Of a DNA stretch of 64,000 nt, positions 8,409-16,886 are shown piece after piece. A program made the position numbers and the translations under genes. Position 1 is the first letter of the stretch, and every line of letters begins with the position of its first letter. The notes under the pieces are model-generated. The model did not search any database. It was not told the origin of the DNA and saw only the letters and a list, made by a program, of their open reading frames with translations. Source of the stretch: CAZSHG01 sp964606695 [NCBI: uncultured bacterium] (GTDB lineage Bacteria > UBP14 > UBA6098); NCBI GenBank assembly GCA_964606695.1, contig CAZSHG010000002.1:62001-126000 (forward strand), in the 5' to 3' direction.

Positions 8409-9434
8409 TTAATATGGCCAGAACGCTTCGGGATTGAGCATTATCTGGGGTCTGATGAGAATAAGGGCTAAATAGGCGACATAGACACATATCAGGCCAA
8501 AACCCTCCGTTCTGTCGAGTTTCCTGTCTGAGCTTAGAAGAGGCAGAGCCAGGATCGATAGCCCTATCATAATCGGGAAATCGTATATCAGGACGTCTTT
8601 TTCGACCGTGAAATTACCCGCTACAGCCGCAGGCACGCCGATTACAATAAGAGTGTTGAAAACGTTTGAACCTATTACATTGCCCACTGAAATATCGGGT
8701 TCATTCTTGAATGCGGCCACCACCGAGGTCGCCAGTTCGGGCAGGCTCGTTCCGAGGGCTATTACGCTCGCGCCAATTACCATCTCGCTGATACCTAACT
8801 CTAACGCTATGCTTATTGACGCATCCACGGTAATGTCTGCCCCCAGGACTAATCCCGCTATGCCGAGAGATACCAGAAGGATATCGCTGACCCAGGATTG
8901 GCTGGCTCGCGCTTCGTTAATTTCTTCCTGAGAAATGGGATTTTTCAGGTCGAGGTTAAGTTCGCGGGGGAGGACTTTGAAACTCTTCATTATTTGCGGA
9001 AAAACGGCGATGAAGAAAAAACTGAGGAATCCCAAGAGAAGGATTATTCCCTCGGCGGAATCTATTACGAGATTTCCTGCAAAGAGATATAGGAATATTC
9101 CTGCGAAAATATTCGTGGGCACCTCGAGACGAACCATTCTATCTTCGACCCGTATAGGCGAAATTAGGGCCGAGACTCCGAGTATTAATCCCAGATTCGC
9201 CACGTTCGAACCGAGTGCGTTCCCGAGGGCTATTGCCGGCGAATTTCGCAACGCGGCTGTTATCGAGACGACCAATTCCGGCATCGACGTGCCGAAGGCT
9301 ACGATAGTCAAACCGACTATTAAGGGATGGATTCCGATGGATATGGCGAGTTTTTTCGCACCGCGCACCATTCCCTCGGCGGCGGCGTATAGAATAAATA
9401 TTCCCCCTATTAATAGCAGGACGTTAAGAAGCAT
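8409..9434 (-). CDS. Calcium/sodium antiporter (YrbG/CaCA family)
   Basis: Inner-membrane cation exchanger, 341 residues, with about ten hydrophobic segments arranged as two homologous halves. Each half carries an alpha repeat: GTSMPELVVSI with GNALGSNVANLGLILG in the first, and GTSLPELATSV with GNVIGSNVFNTLIVIG in the second. The acidic and Asn residues in these repeats coordinate Na+ and Ca2+ in the CaCA superfamily. The length and the short central cytosolic loop fit the bacterial YrbG subgroup. The ATG at 9434 overlaps the 3' end of surE by 11 bases, so the two are translated from one message. No convincing terminator was found in the 100 bases downstream. Confidence 0.92.
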   Translation of the reverse strand: MLLNVLLLIGGIFILYAAAEGMVRGAKKLAISIGIHPLIVGLTIVAFGTSMPELVVSITAALRNSPAIALGNALGSNVANLGLILGVSALISPIRVEDRMVRLEVPTNIFAGIFLYLFAGNLVIDSAEGIILLLGFLSFFFIAVFPQIMKSFKVLPRELNLDLKNPISQEEINEARASQSWVSDILLVSLGIAGLVLGADITVDASISIALELGISEMVIGASVIALGTSLPELATSVVAAFKNEPDISVGNVIGSNVFNTLIVIGVPAAVAGNFTVEKDVLIYDFPIMIGLSILALPLLSSDRKLDRTEGFGLICVYVAYLALILIRPQIMLNPEAFWPY

Positions 9435-10203
9435 TGTTCTTCCAGCTTTTAGTTATTCCCCAATTTTCCAGTTCCCGGATAAATTCTCTCGCGGTCAAAT
9501 CGTAATGGACGGGAGTTACTGTGATGTATCCCGCGTGGAGCGCGGCTACGTCGTGGTCGGGGTTCGAATCTTTGGCTATCATAGTTCCGCTCATCCAGTA
9601 ATAGATTTGGCCTCTGGGGTCTTTTCTCTTTTCGAAGAAATCGTTGAAATTCGTCTTCCCCTGAACCGCGACTTTCACCCCTTTTATTTCGTTCGCGGGC
9701 AAATCGGGGATATTGACATTCAGTAAAACGCCGTCGGGCAATCCATGTTTCAAAACGAGCTTTGTCAGCTGGACGGTGAAACTGACAGCGGTAGAAAAAT
9801 TGCCCCCCATACGATTATCGAAGGACACGGCTATCGAAGGTATCCCAAGCAGAGTGGCCTCTGTAGCGGCTGAAACCGTTCCGGAGTATATCAGGCTTGC
9901 GCCGACGTTCGCGCCGTTATTCACGCCTGAGATAACGAGTTCCGGCAGTTCGTCCATGACGACTTTGATACCCAGTTTGACGGCATCCGCGGGTGTTCCG
10001 TTGCAGGAATATCTTGGTATGCCGTCCGGGCTCGATACCTCGGTAATCCTCAGGGGATCGGATAACGTAATAGCGTGCCCTACTGCGGACTGTTCTCTAT
10101 CCGGCGCGACTATAATAACGTCGAAAAGCCCGGAAAGGCCTTCCGCAAGGTCGTGAAGCCCCTTAGAGTAAATGCCGTCGTCGTTTGTAACCAATATCGC
10201 CAT
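9424..10203 (-). CDS. surE: 5'/3'-nucleotidase SurE
   Basis: Divalent-metal-dependent phosphatase acting on nucleoside monophosphates. At 259 residues it has family length. The N-terminal LVTNDDGIYSKG holds the paired metal-binding aspartates, AVGHAIT provides the conserved loop, and SGVNNGANVG with YSGTVSAATEA forms the rest of the active site. The C-terminal IRELENWGITKSW is a usual extension. It overlaps the antiporter gene by 11 bases. No clear promoter was recognised upstream in the 417-base gap. Confidence 0.95.
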   Translation of the reverse strand: MAILVTNDDGIYSKGLHDLAEGLSGLFDVIIVAPDREQSAVGHAITLSDPLRITEVSSPDGIPRYSCNGTPADAVKLGIKVVMDELPELVISGVNNGANVGASLIYSGTVSAATEATLLGIPSIAVSFDNRMGGNFSTAVSFTVQLTKLVLKHGLPDGVLLNVNIPDLPANEIKGVKVAVQGKTNFNDFFEKRKDPRGQIYYWMSGTMIAKDSNPDHDVAALHAGYITVTPVHYDLTAREFIRELENWGITKSWKNNAS

Positions 10204-10294
10204 TCTACCTCAATTCAGATTAAATCAAATTAACTTAATAAAATCCGATTGGCAACCATTTTCCTTGAGAACTATGGGGAAATAAAAAACCGAT

Positions 10295-10347
10295 GGGGAC
10301 GACAAACTTGAGTCCGTGGCCACGGCTTTTAAGTTAATCTCGTCCCC
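10295..10347. repeat. Nested inverted repeat
   Basis: GGGGACGA (10295-10302) pairs with TCGTCCCC (10340-10347). Inside, AACTT (10305-10309) pairs with AAGTT (10331-10335). The core CCGTGGCCACGG (10314-10325) is a perfect 12-base palindrome. It lies between divergent genes and no T-tract follows on either strand, so a terminator is unlikely. Confidence 0.6.
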
Positions 10348-10562
10348 TACCGGCGTTCGAATTTCAAAATTTTTTCTTAAATTGGAATTTTCATAATCCT
10401 TCCTGTTCTCGTTTTTTTATATGTGCACCCTTCGTGCCAACGTGAATTATTCCGTGCAACTTGTTGTATGACAAGATGTTATAACGCTAACTCTTTAAGA
10501 ACCGATCTTGTAAATCCGTTCCAGAAATTCAAAAACTGTTCTTGTAGGTTCACCGGAAATGA

Positions 10563-10591
10563 TTGACACCCGCCGTATTCGAGTTTATTTT
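10563..10591 (+). promoter_or_regulatory. Promoter of the xanthine dehydrogenase-family operon
   Basis: TTGACA (10563-10568), 17 bases, TATTTT (10586-10591); identical hexamers to the EF-G-like gene promoter. The predicted leader before the ATG at 10621 is about 23 nt. Confidence 0.75.
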
Positions 10592-10620
10592 ATCCGAACG
10601 GAAATTCTTGCAGTTCGATT

Positions 10621-11235
10621 ATGAAAGAACCTGAAACGAAAATACTTGGGATATTGCTTGCGGGCGGAAAAGGCGAACGGATGGGATCGACACCGAAGGC
10701 TCTGTTATCCTTTGGAGACACCAGTTTCATGGGTGCGATATTGCGTAATATGCAAAAAGCCGGGCTTGAAGACATCGTCGTGGTTCTCGGATATCACGCC
10801 GATGAAATTCGTCCGTACGTACCGGAGGATATTGAGATTGCGGTGAATCCTCATCCTGAGGAGGATATGCTGTCGTCGCTATTGACCGGCCTGGACATCG
10901 CTTCGGATGAACACACGGGCGCGCTAATCGCCCTTACCGATTATCCAATGGTAAAGGATTCTACATATACGGCGCTTATCGCTGAACACCGGCGTTATCC
11001 GTGTTGCATTGTCTCGCCCGTGAACGAGAAACGCGGTGGACATCCGGTGATTTTTCCACGCGTTCTTTTCGATGAACTTGCAGGTGCACCTCTGGAAATC
11101 GGCGCGCGGCACGTCGTCCAGGCTAATCCGGACAGGCGAAGGTTCGTGCCGGTAGATGATCCGGGGATTAGAATAGATATTAATACTCCTGAATTATACG
11201 AGAAATACATCGAACCGAGATTGGGAGAAGGCTGA
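10621..11235 (+). CDS. MobA/MocA-like nucleotidyltransferase
   Basis: Predicted to activate molybdopterin by attaching CMP or GMP, supplying cofactor to the dehydrogenase encoded just downstream. The 204-residue protein has the signature nucleotide-binding loop LLAGGKGERMGSTPKALL near the N-terminus, then VVVLGYHADEI, the metal-binding ALTDYPMV segment and a GGHPVIFPR motif. The last two are characteristic of the MocA (CTP:molybdopterin cytidylyltransferase) branch, in which DxPxV and the GHP motif replace the MobA versions. Here the DxP is DYP. It is first in the operon, and its TGA overlaps the next ATG in a TGATG junction. MobA rather than MocA function cannot be excluded, but xanthine dehydrogenase-family enzymes use the cytidine form in most bacteria. 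Confidence 0.85.
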   Translation: MKEPETKILGILLAGGKGERMGSTPKALLSFGDTSFMGAILRNMQKAGLEDIVVVLGYHADEIRPYVPEDIEIAVNPHPEEDMLSSLLTGLDIASDEHTGALIALTDYPMVKDSTYTALIAEHRRYPCCIVSPVNEKRGGHPVIFPRVLFDELAGAPLEIGARHVVQANPDRRRFVPVDDPGIRIDINTPELYEKYIEPRLGEG

Positions 11236-13517
11236 TGGCCGTTGGAAAAAGAGTCAGACGAGTGGATGCTATCGCCAAAGCAACCGGCGAAGCGAAATAC
11301 GTCGCGGACATGAAACTGCCGGGACTGCTATATGGGAAGGTGCTCTTTTCGAAGGTTGCACACGGCAGGATCGTAAGATTAAACGTCGAAAAAGCGTTGC
11401 GAATGGAGGGCGTGCACGCAGTTCTGACCGCGAAAGACATTCCGGGGAAGAATACTTGCCATATCGTCCTGGACGATATGCCCTTCCTTGCCGAGGATGG
11501 GGTTAACTTTTACGGGCAGGCGATTGCGGTTGTGTCTGCGGAGACAAAAGCAATCACGGTAGATGCTATCGAAGCTATCGAGTTGGAGATCGAGGAGGAA
11601 GCTCCGCTGACAGACCCGGAGAAATACGCGGATACCGATTCACCGAGGCTTTATGGCGAGGATAACGTCTTTTCGCATCATAGAATACGCCGCGGGGATA
11701 TTTGCAAAGGATTCGAAGCTTGCGATAAAATAATCGAAAGGACATATCGAACATCCCATCAGGAACACGCATATCTTGAGACGCAGGGGATGCTTGCGGT
11801 TCCTTCCGCAGAGGGCGGCGTCGATGTTTACGGGACTATGCAGTGTCCTTTCTATGTCCACGGCGCGGTCGCGGACGTTACAGGACTTCCGCAATCGAAG
11901 GTCAGGATTGTTCAAACTACTACCGGCGGGGCTTTTGGCGGCAAGGAGGATGTGCCTTCGCTGGTGGCGGGGTGGGCGGCTATACTGGCGCTGAAATCTC
12001 GAAGACCGGTGAAACTGGTTCTGGATAGGATGGAAGACCTTTTCTCCATGAGCAAACGTCATCCCGGGCGAACCCGTATTAGAATCGGTGCGACCGCAGA
12101 GGGTAAAATACAAGCGGTAGAAGCCGACATCCTTTTCGACGCCGGGGCTTATGCAACTTTATCGCCGGTAGTGTTATGGCGCGGGATAGTCCACAGTTGC
12201 GGGCCGTATAAAATTGAAAACGTCAAAGTCGATGCCCGGGCGGTAGCTACGAATAAAGTGCCCTGCGGAGCGTATCGCGGTTTTGGGTCACCGCAAACGC
12301 TTTTTGCTATCGAATCCGTTATCGACGAACTGGCCGAAGAACTGAATATCGATCCTATTGAACTTCGGAAGAAAAACCACCTTCGGAAAGGCGATAGAAC
12401 TGTAACCGGACAGATTTTATCCGATTCGGTCGGGCTTCAGGAATGCTTCGATAAGGCGCTTGCTCAAAGCGATTATTATAATCTAAAAGACAAGCTAAAC
12501 ACCGAAAACGGACACACAAAACGCGGTCTGGGCATATCGACGATATATTACGGTGTAGGACTTGGTGCTGGCGGGACACATCTGGCTCGAACCGGGGCAT
12601 ACGTGAGTGCGCAACCCGACGGTAGTGTGCAATTTGCGGTTGGAACGACGGAAATGGGGCAGGGAATGCGCACGGTGCTGGGGCAGATCGTGGCGGAATC
12701 ACTCGGTATATCGGTGGACGACGTTTACTGCCTGCCTGTAGATTCCAGTCGTGTCCCTGATAGCGGGCCGACCGTGGCGTCGCGGGCAACTACGATGAGC
12801 GGAAGAGCGCTATTGGCCGCCTGTTCGCAACTTAAGGGGAATATCGCAAACGCTATCGCCGGGGAATTGGAAACGAAATCTAAAAATATCGGTTTTGGCG
12901 AGGGCATGGTTTTTCGCACAGACGATCCATCGAGAGCGATTAGGTGGAAAGAAGCCACCGGGATAGCTTTCGCTAAAAAGGCCGGATTAACGGTTGTGGG
13001 TCATGATTCCAGCCCCCCTACAAGCTGGGACGAGGAGACCGGCCAGGGGGACGCTTATGTCGTGTTCTCGTGGGCTGTGAATATAGTTCAGGTCGCGGTT
13101 GATACGCGCACAGGAGTCGCTCGGCTGGAAAAACTCTGGGCGGCGCACGATATGGGCAAAGCGATTAATCCGCAACTCGTCGAGGGTCAAATCGAGGGTG
13201 GATCAGTGCAGGGCGCGGGGTATGCGCTTATCGAGGAATATATCATAAACGACGCTGGAATACCGCTTAATCCGAGGTTTTCATTTTACCATATCCCGAC
13301 TACCAAGGACATTCCGGACATCGTGCCGATAATAGTCGAGGCGGCTTACGAGGACGGCCCTTTCGGCGCGAAGGGATTCGGAGAGCAACCGCTTATGGGA
13401 ATAGCGCCCGCGGTGGCAAACGCCGTATATGACGCGATTGGAATTCGTTACCGCGAGCAACCGCTGATTCCGGAACGTATCTGGAAAGGTCTGAAAGGCG
13501 GGAATAATGAGGATTAA
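11235..13517 (+). CDS. Xanthine dehydrogenase-family molybdopterin-binding (large) subunit
   Basis: Catalytic subunit of a molybdenum hydroxylase, 760 residues, full length. Recognised blocks in order: N-terminal aldehyde oxidase/xanthine dehydrogenase a/b hammerhead (ATGEAKYVADM, about 14-110), TTGGAFGGKED around the pterin-binding loop, NKVPCGAYRGFGSPQ, the GTTEMGQGMRT glutamine loop, and GAKGFGEQPLMG near the C-terminus, which carries the catalytic Glu. The partner subunits are encoded at 13507 (2Fe-2S) and 14752 (FAD). The substrate could be a purine, aldehyde or other heterocycle; the sequence does not decide. It overlaps the small-subunit gene by 11 bases. It lacks a signal peptide, consistent with a cytoplasmic enzyme. 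Confidence 0.92.
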   Translation: MAVGKRVRRVDAIAKATGEAKYVADMKLPGLLYGKVLFSKVAHGRIVRLNVEKALRMEGVHAVLTAKDIPGKNTCHIVLDDMPFLAEDGVNFYGQAIAVVSAETKAITVDAIEAIELEIEEEAPLTDPEKYADTDSPRLYGEDNVFSHHRIRRGDICKGFEACDKIIERTYRTSHQEHAYLETQGMLAVPSAEGGVDVYGTMQCPFYVHGAVADVTGLPQSKVRIVQTTTGGAFGGKEDVPSLVAGWAAILALKSRRPVKLVLDRMEDLFSMSKRHPGRTRIRIGATAEGKIQAVEADILFDAGAYATLSPVVLWRGIVHSCGPYKIENVKVDARAVATNKVPCGAYRGFGSPQTLFAIESVIDELAEELNIDPIELRKKNHLRKGDRTVTGQILSDSVGLQECFDKALAQSDYYNLKDKLNTENGHTKRGLGISTIYYGVGLGAGGTHLARTGAYVSAQPDGSVQFAVGTTEMGQGMRTVLGQIVAESLGISVDDVYCLPVDSSRVPDSGPTVASRATTMSGRALLAACSQLKGNIANAIAGELETKSKNIGFGEGMVFRTDDPSRAIRWKEATGIAFAKKAGLTVVGHDSSPPTSWDEETGQGDAYVVFSWAVNIVQVAVDTRTGVARLEKLWAAHDMGKAINPQLVEGQIEGGSVQGAGYALIEEYIINDAGIPLNPRFSFYHIPTTKDIPDIVPIIVEAAYEDGPFGAKGFGEQPLMGIAPAVANAVYDAIGIRYREQPLIPERIWKGLKGGNNED

Positions 13518-13971
13518 GTTTAAACTTAACGGCAGACCGGTCTGGACTGAGATTTCGCCTTCGGACAGGCTATTGGACATCCTCCGCGAGAATTTCGACC
13601 TGACTGGAACCAAAGAAGGTTGCGGCGAGGGCGAATGCGGCGCATGTTCGATTATAATGGACGGCAGATTGGTCAATTCCTGTATCGTGCCTGCATTTCA
13701 AGCGGACGGCGCGGAAATCGAAACGATCGAAGGGATATCGAAAAGCGAGTTAGGCACAGCTATCGTAGAAGCTTTTGCAGATTGCGGCGCTGTGCAGTGT
13801 GGATTTTGCATACCGGGTTTTGTCATAGCGGCCGTCGCGCTCCTGCGAGATAATCCAACGCCGAACCGCGATGAAATCGTAACCGCGCTATCGGGGAATC
13901 TATGTAGATGCACAGGATATGAGAAGATCATCGAAGGCATTATCGAAACTGTAAACAGGATTGGGGATTAG
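13507..13971 (+). CDS. Xanthine dehydrogenase-family 2Fe-2S subunit
   Basis: Electron-transfer subunit of the molybdenum hydroxylase, 154 residues, usual length. The N-terminal plant-ferredoxin-type cluster is formed by GCGEGECGACSII with a further Cys in VNSC. The C-terminal four-helix cluster uses CGAVQCGFCIPGF and LCRCTGYEKI. All eight expected cysteines are visible, so both clusters should be functional. The ATG at 13507 lies inside the end of the large-subunit gene, preceded by AAAGGCGGGAATA. The stop at 13969-13971 is followed by one base and the next gene's ATG. Confidence 0.95.
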   Translation: MRIKFKLNGRPVWTEISPSDRLLDILRENFDLTGTKEGCGEGECGACSIIMDGRLVNSCIVPAFQADGAEIETIEGISKSELGTAIVEAFADCGAVQCGFCIPGFVIAAVALLRDNPTPNRDEIVTALSGNLCRCTGYEKIIEGIIETVNRIGD

Positions 13972-13972
13972 A

Positions 13973-14764
13973 ATGAGCGTGCTCGCACTCAAAGATATCG
14001 CGGAGACATTGAAAGACGGCGGGATTTTCGTGGTCGTTACCGAAGTATCCGGATCGACTCCCGCCCGCCCTGGAGCCAAAATGGCGGTTCTGCCGGACGG
14101 TTCTTCTTTCGGCACGGTTGGCGGCGGCGCTTTGGAAACGGTTGCTATCGAGGAAGCGTTGGAACGTTATTCAACTAACGAGGCCGGGCTTGTGCGATAC
14201 GACCTGGGGAAGGAAGGCCCACTCTCCGCCGAATGCGGAGGAACCGCAACGTTATATTTCGAGCCTATCAACCCCAAAATAAAGTTGTGGCTTTTCGGCG
14301 CGGGGCACGTCGGCAAGCAGATCGCTAAAGTAGCCTCAATAGGCGGTTGGTATGTGGTCGCCTGCGACGACCGTCCCGGAGCCGCGGAACCGGATAATAT
14401 CGAAGCCAACGAATATTCAACGGGCGATTACACCGAGATGGCATCTTCATTGCAAATTTCCGAGAAGGATTACGTGGTTATTGTTACAGCGGGGCACGAG
14501 GGGGACGAAATCGTCCTCCGAAATATGTTGCTTCGGGAAAAAGTTCCGACTTATATCGGGATGATGGGAAGTAAGTTCAAGGTAGCCGAGGTTTTTTCCA
14601 ATCTCAGAAAAAACGCAGTATGCGAGGAACTTATTTCCCGAGTTCACGCGCCGATTGGACTCAACGTAGGAACGGTAGAACCCGGAGATATAGCAGTGGC
14701 GGTTGTCGCAGAGATGCTGGCGGTGAGAAATCGAATCGAGAGGATAGCGAAATGCTCAGAATAG
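13973..14764 (+). CDS. XdhC/CoxI-family molybdenum cofactor maturation protein
   Basis: XdhC proteins bind Mo cofactor, protect it for sulfuration and insert it into xanthine dehydrogenase-type enzymes. The N-terminal XdhC_CoxI block is EVSGSTPARPGAKMAVLPDG followed by GTVGGGALE. The C-terminal half is a Rossmann domain with LWLFGAGHVGKQIAKVA and CDDRPG. The ATG at 13973, one base after the preceding stop and behind TTGGGGATTAG, is preferred over a TTG four codons upstream that lies inside the previous gene. The resulting 263 residues fit the family. Its position between the Fe-S and FAD subunit genes supports a dedicated maturation role for this one enzyme. Confidence 0.9.
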   Translation: MSVLALKDIAETLKDGGIFVVVTEVSGSTPARPGAKMAVLPDGSSFGTVGGGALETVAIEEALERYSTNEAGLVRYDLGKEGPLSAECGGTATLYFEPINPKIKLWLFGAGHVGKQIAKVASIGGWYVVACDDRPGAAEPDNIEANEYSTGDYTEMASSLQISEKDYVVIVTAGHEGDEIVLRNMLLREKVPTYIGMMGSKFKVAEVFSNLRKNAVCEELISRVHAPIGLNVGTVEPGDIAVAVVAEMLAVRNRIERIAKCSE

Positions 14765-15603
14765 AGAACGTCCTTCGGCCGGGGGATTTAAACGAGGCGT
14801 TGAACGCTCTGGATCGAAATCCCGATTTGAAACCGATTGCGGGCGGCACGGATTTAATGGTGCAATTGTCGGAATCCGGCGCGCGGATGAGACTGCTCGA
14901 TATATCGAAAATAAAAGAATTACGCGAATTGAAGATCGAAGGCGACCGGCTTTTTATCGGGGCGACGGTGAGTCATGCCGAAATAGCAAAATCCGAAATT
15001 GTCCGGGCTAATGCCCCTCTCATCTTTAAAAGCAGTTGCGCAATGGGCGGACCCGCTATTCGCAATCGCGCGACAATAGGCGGGAATATCGGAAACGCAA
15101 GCCCCGTGGCGGAATCTTTCCCTACACTCATCGCACACGGCGCGAAAATTATTCTGGTTAGTGCGGGCGGTTCGAGAAGTATGCCCATAGAGGACTTCCA
15201 TCTCGGCCCGGGTAAAAATGCTATGCATAAGGGCGAATTGATTTTGGGATTCGAAGTCTCTAAAGTAAAAGAGGATTTCTTCGGATTTTACGAACGACTG
15301 GGTTCACGGGAGGCTTTGACGATTACCAAAGTCGGCGTTGCGATGGCATCGAAAAGGGAGGGCAATCGGTTACACGATATCAGGATCGCCCTGTCGGCGG
15401 TTGCGCCGAGTGTGATTCGCGCGCCGAGAGCGGAGAAAATGCTTGAAAGCGGCGAAATCACAGCCGAGTCGATCGATGAAGCGGCGGAAGTTCTGATTAC
15501 GGAATGCACACCGATCACGGATTTCCGGTCAACGTGCGAATACAGGGGGAATATGGTGGGTCAGCTTTTCCGGATCGGTATGCAGGATTTCTTCCAAGAG
15601 TAA
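14752..15603 (+). CDS. Xanthine dehydrogenase-family FAD-binding subunit
   Basis: Flavin subunit that passes electrons from the Fe-S clusters to an acceptor. From ATG 14752, which overlaps xdhC by 13 bases, it encodes 283 residues, normal for the separate CoxM/XdhB-type subunit. The FAD pyrophosphate loops are visible as PIAGGTDLMVQL near residues 24-35 and RNRATIGGNIGNASPVAE near 100. The C-terminal CO-dehydrogenase flavoprotein domain follows, with FYERLGSREALTITKVGVA. An upstream in-frame extension exists but lies within the XdhC reading frame and has no family similarity, so it was not used. The TAA at 15601-15603 abuts the stop of the convergent flavodoxin gene with no base between. Confidence 0.92.
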   Translation: MLRIENVLRPGDLNEALNALDRNPDLKPIAGGTDLMVQLSESGARMRLLDISKIKELRELKIEGDRLFIGATVSHAEIAKSEIVRANAPLIFKSSCAMGGPAIRNRATIGGNIGNASPVAESFPTLIAHGAKIILVSAGGSRSMPIEDFHLGPGKNAMHKGELILGFEVSKVKEDFFGFYERLGSREALTITKVGVAMASKREGNRLHDIRIALSAVAPSVIRAPRAEKMLESGEITAESIDEAAEVLITECTPITDFRSTCEYRGNMVGQLFRIGMQDFFQE

Positions 15604-16092
15604 TTAACGCGTAAGGTTTTCGCGAATCTTATCCACGAAATCATCGACCGATTCGTTGTAACCCCGGGATCGGTCTTTATCGGTAACGGTGAGTTTCGCT
15701 ACCGGGTTCTGGCCGGTGATTTCCTCGAGCACTCTGAATGTCTTTTTGTCTTTATTTCCCGCGATTGAACAGAAGAAGGCTACTTTCTCGATAGAATCGG
15801 CATTGGCGGTGATATATGTTCTAACAGCCGGCGTGATCGTCCCCGCCCAGACGGGAGTGCCGAGGATCACAATATCGTAATCTGCGGGATTCTCAGCCGG
15901 TTTCTCGATTGAGACGATTTTTCGGCGATAGGCCTGATAACCGGATTTAATAAAGCCGATGAACCCGCTTCTTTTCGTCTTATCGACGATTTCTTCGATG
16001 TCGCAATCAAGTTTAGAAGCTAATTTTTCGGCTATTTTGCGGGTATCTCCCGAAAGGGAATAATATACTACGAGAGCTTTTGCGTTTTCCAT
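15604..16092 (-). CDS. Flavodoxin-like protein
   Basis: FMN-binding electron carrier or NAD(P)H:quinone oxidoreductase-like protein, 162 residues. The N-terminal VVYYSLSGDTRKIAEKLA is the FMN phosphate-binding loop (S/T-x-S/T-G-x-T). DYDIVILGTPVWAGTITPAVRTYI forms the 60s-type loop seen in the flavodoxin_4/_5 groups, and FFCSIAGNKDKKTF the third flavin-contacting loop. There is no signal peptide. ATG at 16092 has AAGGAG upstream, ten bases after the end of the fetB-like gene. Partner proteins are not obvious; the convergent molybdenum hydroxylase is a possible but unproven redox partner. Confidence 0.88.
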   Translation of the reverse strand: MENAKALVVYYSLSGDTRKIAEKLASKLDCDIEEIVDKTKRSGFIGFIKSGYQAYRRKIVSIEKPAENPADYDIVILGTPVWAGTITPAVRTYITANADSIEKVAFFCSIAGNKDKKTFRVLEEITGQNPVAKLTVTDKDRSRGYNESVDDFVDKIRENLTR

Positions 16093-16102
16093 TTTTTTCT
16101 CC

Positions 16103-16885
16103 TTATTCGGGCAGGACGAGTTGTGCCCTCTTATTGAAATACAATCCTCGAATTAACATAGTTGAAATAAGCGCTGAAAGGGCGTTTGAGGTAATCAGGA
16201 CATACATGATAAAAACCTGGTAACGCACGGTCTCGCCCGGATCGACGCCGCCGACGATTTGCCCGGTCATCATACCGGGAAGATGGACGAGGCCTACGAC
16301 CATCGTATTGGTCACAATGTGTAGCATTCCCGCTCTAATTGCCGCTCGAACAGCTGGTAGAGAGGCGGAATGGACAGACGAGCCAAGCGATAACGCCGCC
16401 TCGATTTTATCGCGGCCGGTTTTCATCTCCGAATTGAGTCGATTTATCGCCAGCGCCGATGCCGACATGGCGTTGCCGATTATCATTCCGCCGATTGGAA
16501 TGAGATATTGGGGATCCCAGAAGGGTGAAGGGCGAATTATCAATCCGATTCCCAACGCCATAGATATAACGCTGGAAAAGGCTATAGCCGCCGTAAATCG
16601 CGGCAGAAGGCCCGGAAAACGGCGTGTCTGGCGGCGCATAGCATTATAGGAAGCTATGCCGATCATCAGGAGAAGCCAGGCGGTTACCAGATACCATTTG
16701 TTCAGATTGAAAATCCAGTCGAGGATATATCCGACAGCCATGAGCTGGATAAAGGCCCGGGCGGTCGCGATTAGTATATCCTTTTCCATCTTAAGTCGCA
16801 GGAAATAGCTGATTATCGCGGCAATCGCAACCAGAGCCGCCGCCGCCATCAATTCGAGGAGTGATATGTGAATCACATCGGACAT
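16103..16885 (-). CDS. FetB-like ABC transporter permease (UPF0014)
   Basis: Membrane component of a putative metal (iron) exporter, 260 residues with six to seven hydrophobic helices. The family signature is spread through the protein: LRLKMEKDILIATARAFIQLMAVGYIL near residue 30, PIGGMIIGNAMSASALAINRL in the middle and LVHLPGMMTGQIVGGVDP toward the end, each typical of FetB/YbbM. It starts at ATG 16885, one base after the stop of the ATPase gene (16887), so the two components are made together. In Escherichia coli FetAB lowers labile iron under oxidative stress. That role is transferable only as an inference. Confidence 0.9.
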   Translation of the reverse strand: MSDVIHISLLELMAAAALVAIAAIISYFLRLKMEKDILIATARAFIQLMAVGYILDWIFNLNKWYLVTAWLLLMIGIASYNAMRRQTRRFPGLLPRFTAAIAFSSVISMALGIGLIIRPSPFWDPQYLIPIGGMIIGNAMSASALAINRLNSEMKTGRDKIEAALSLGSSVHSASLPAVRAAIRAGMLHIVTNTMVVGLVHLPGMMTGQIVGGVDPGETVRYQVFIMYVLITSNALSALISTMLIRGLYFNKRAQLVLPE

Positions 16886-16886
16886 A

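Larger units (their letters stand above)
10204..10620. other. Intergenic region between surE and the xanthine dehydrogenase operon
   Basis: 417 bases with no supportable coding sequence. It holds a nested inverted repeat at 10295-10347, a smaller imperfect hairpin around 10459-10482 (ACTTGT/ACAAGA), and a good rightward promoter at 10563-10591. Confidence 0.6.

Noticed and set aside
10459-10482. Hairpin ACTTGT/ACAAGA as a terminator
   Set aside because: The stem is short and imperfect, with no T-tract on either strand and no gene ending nearby.
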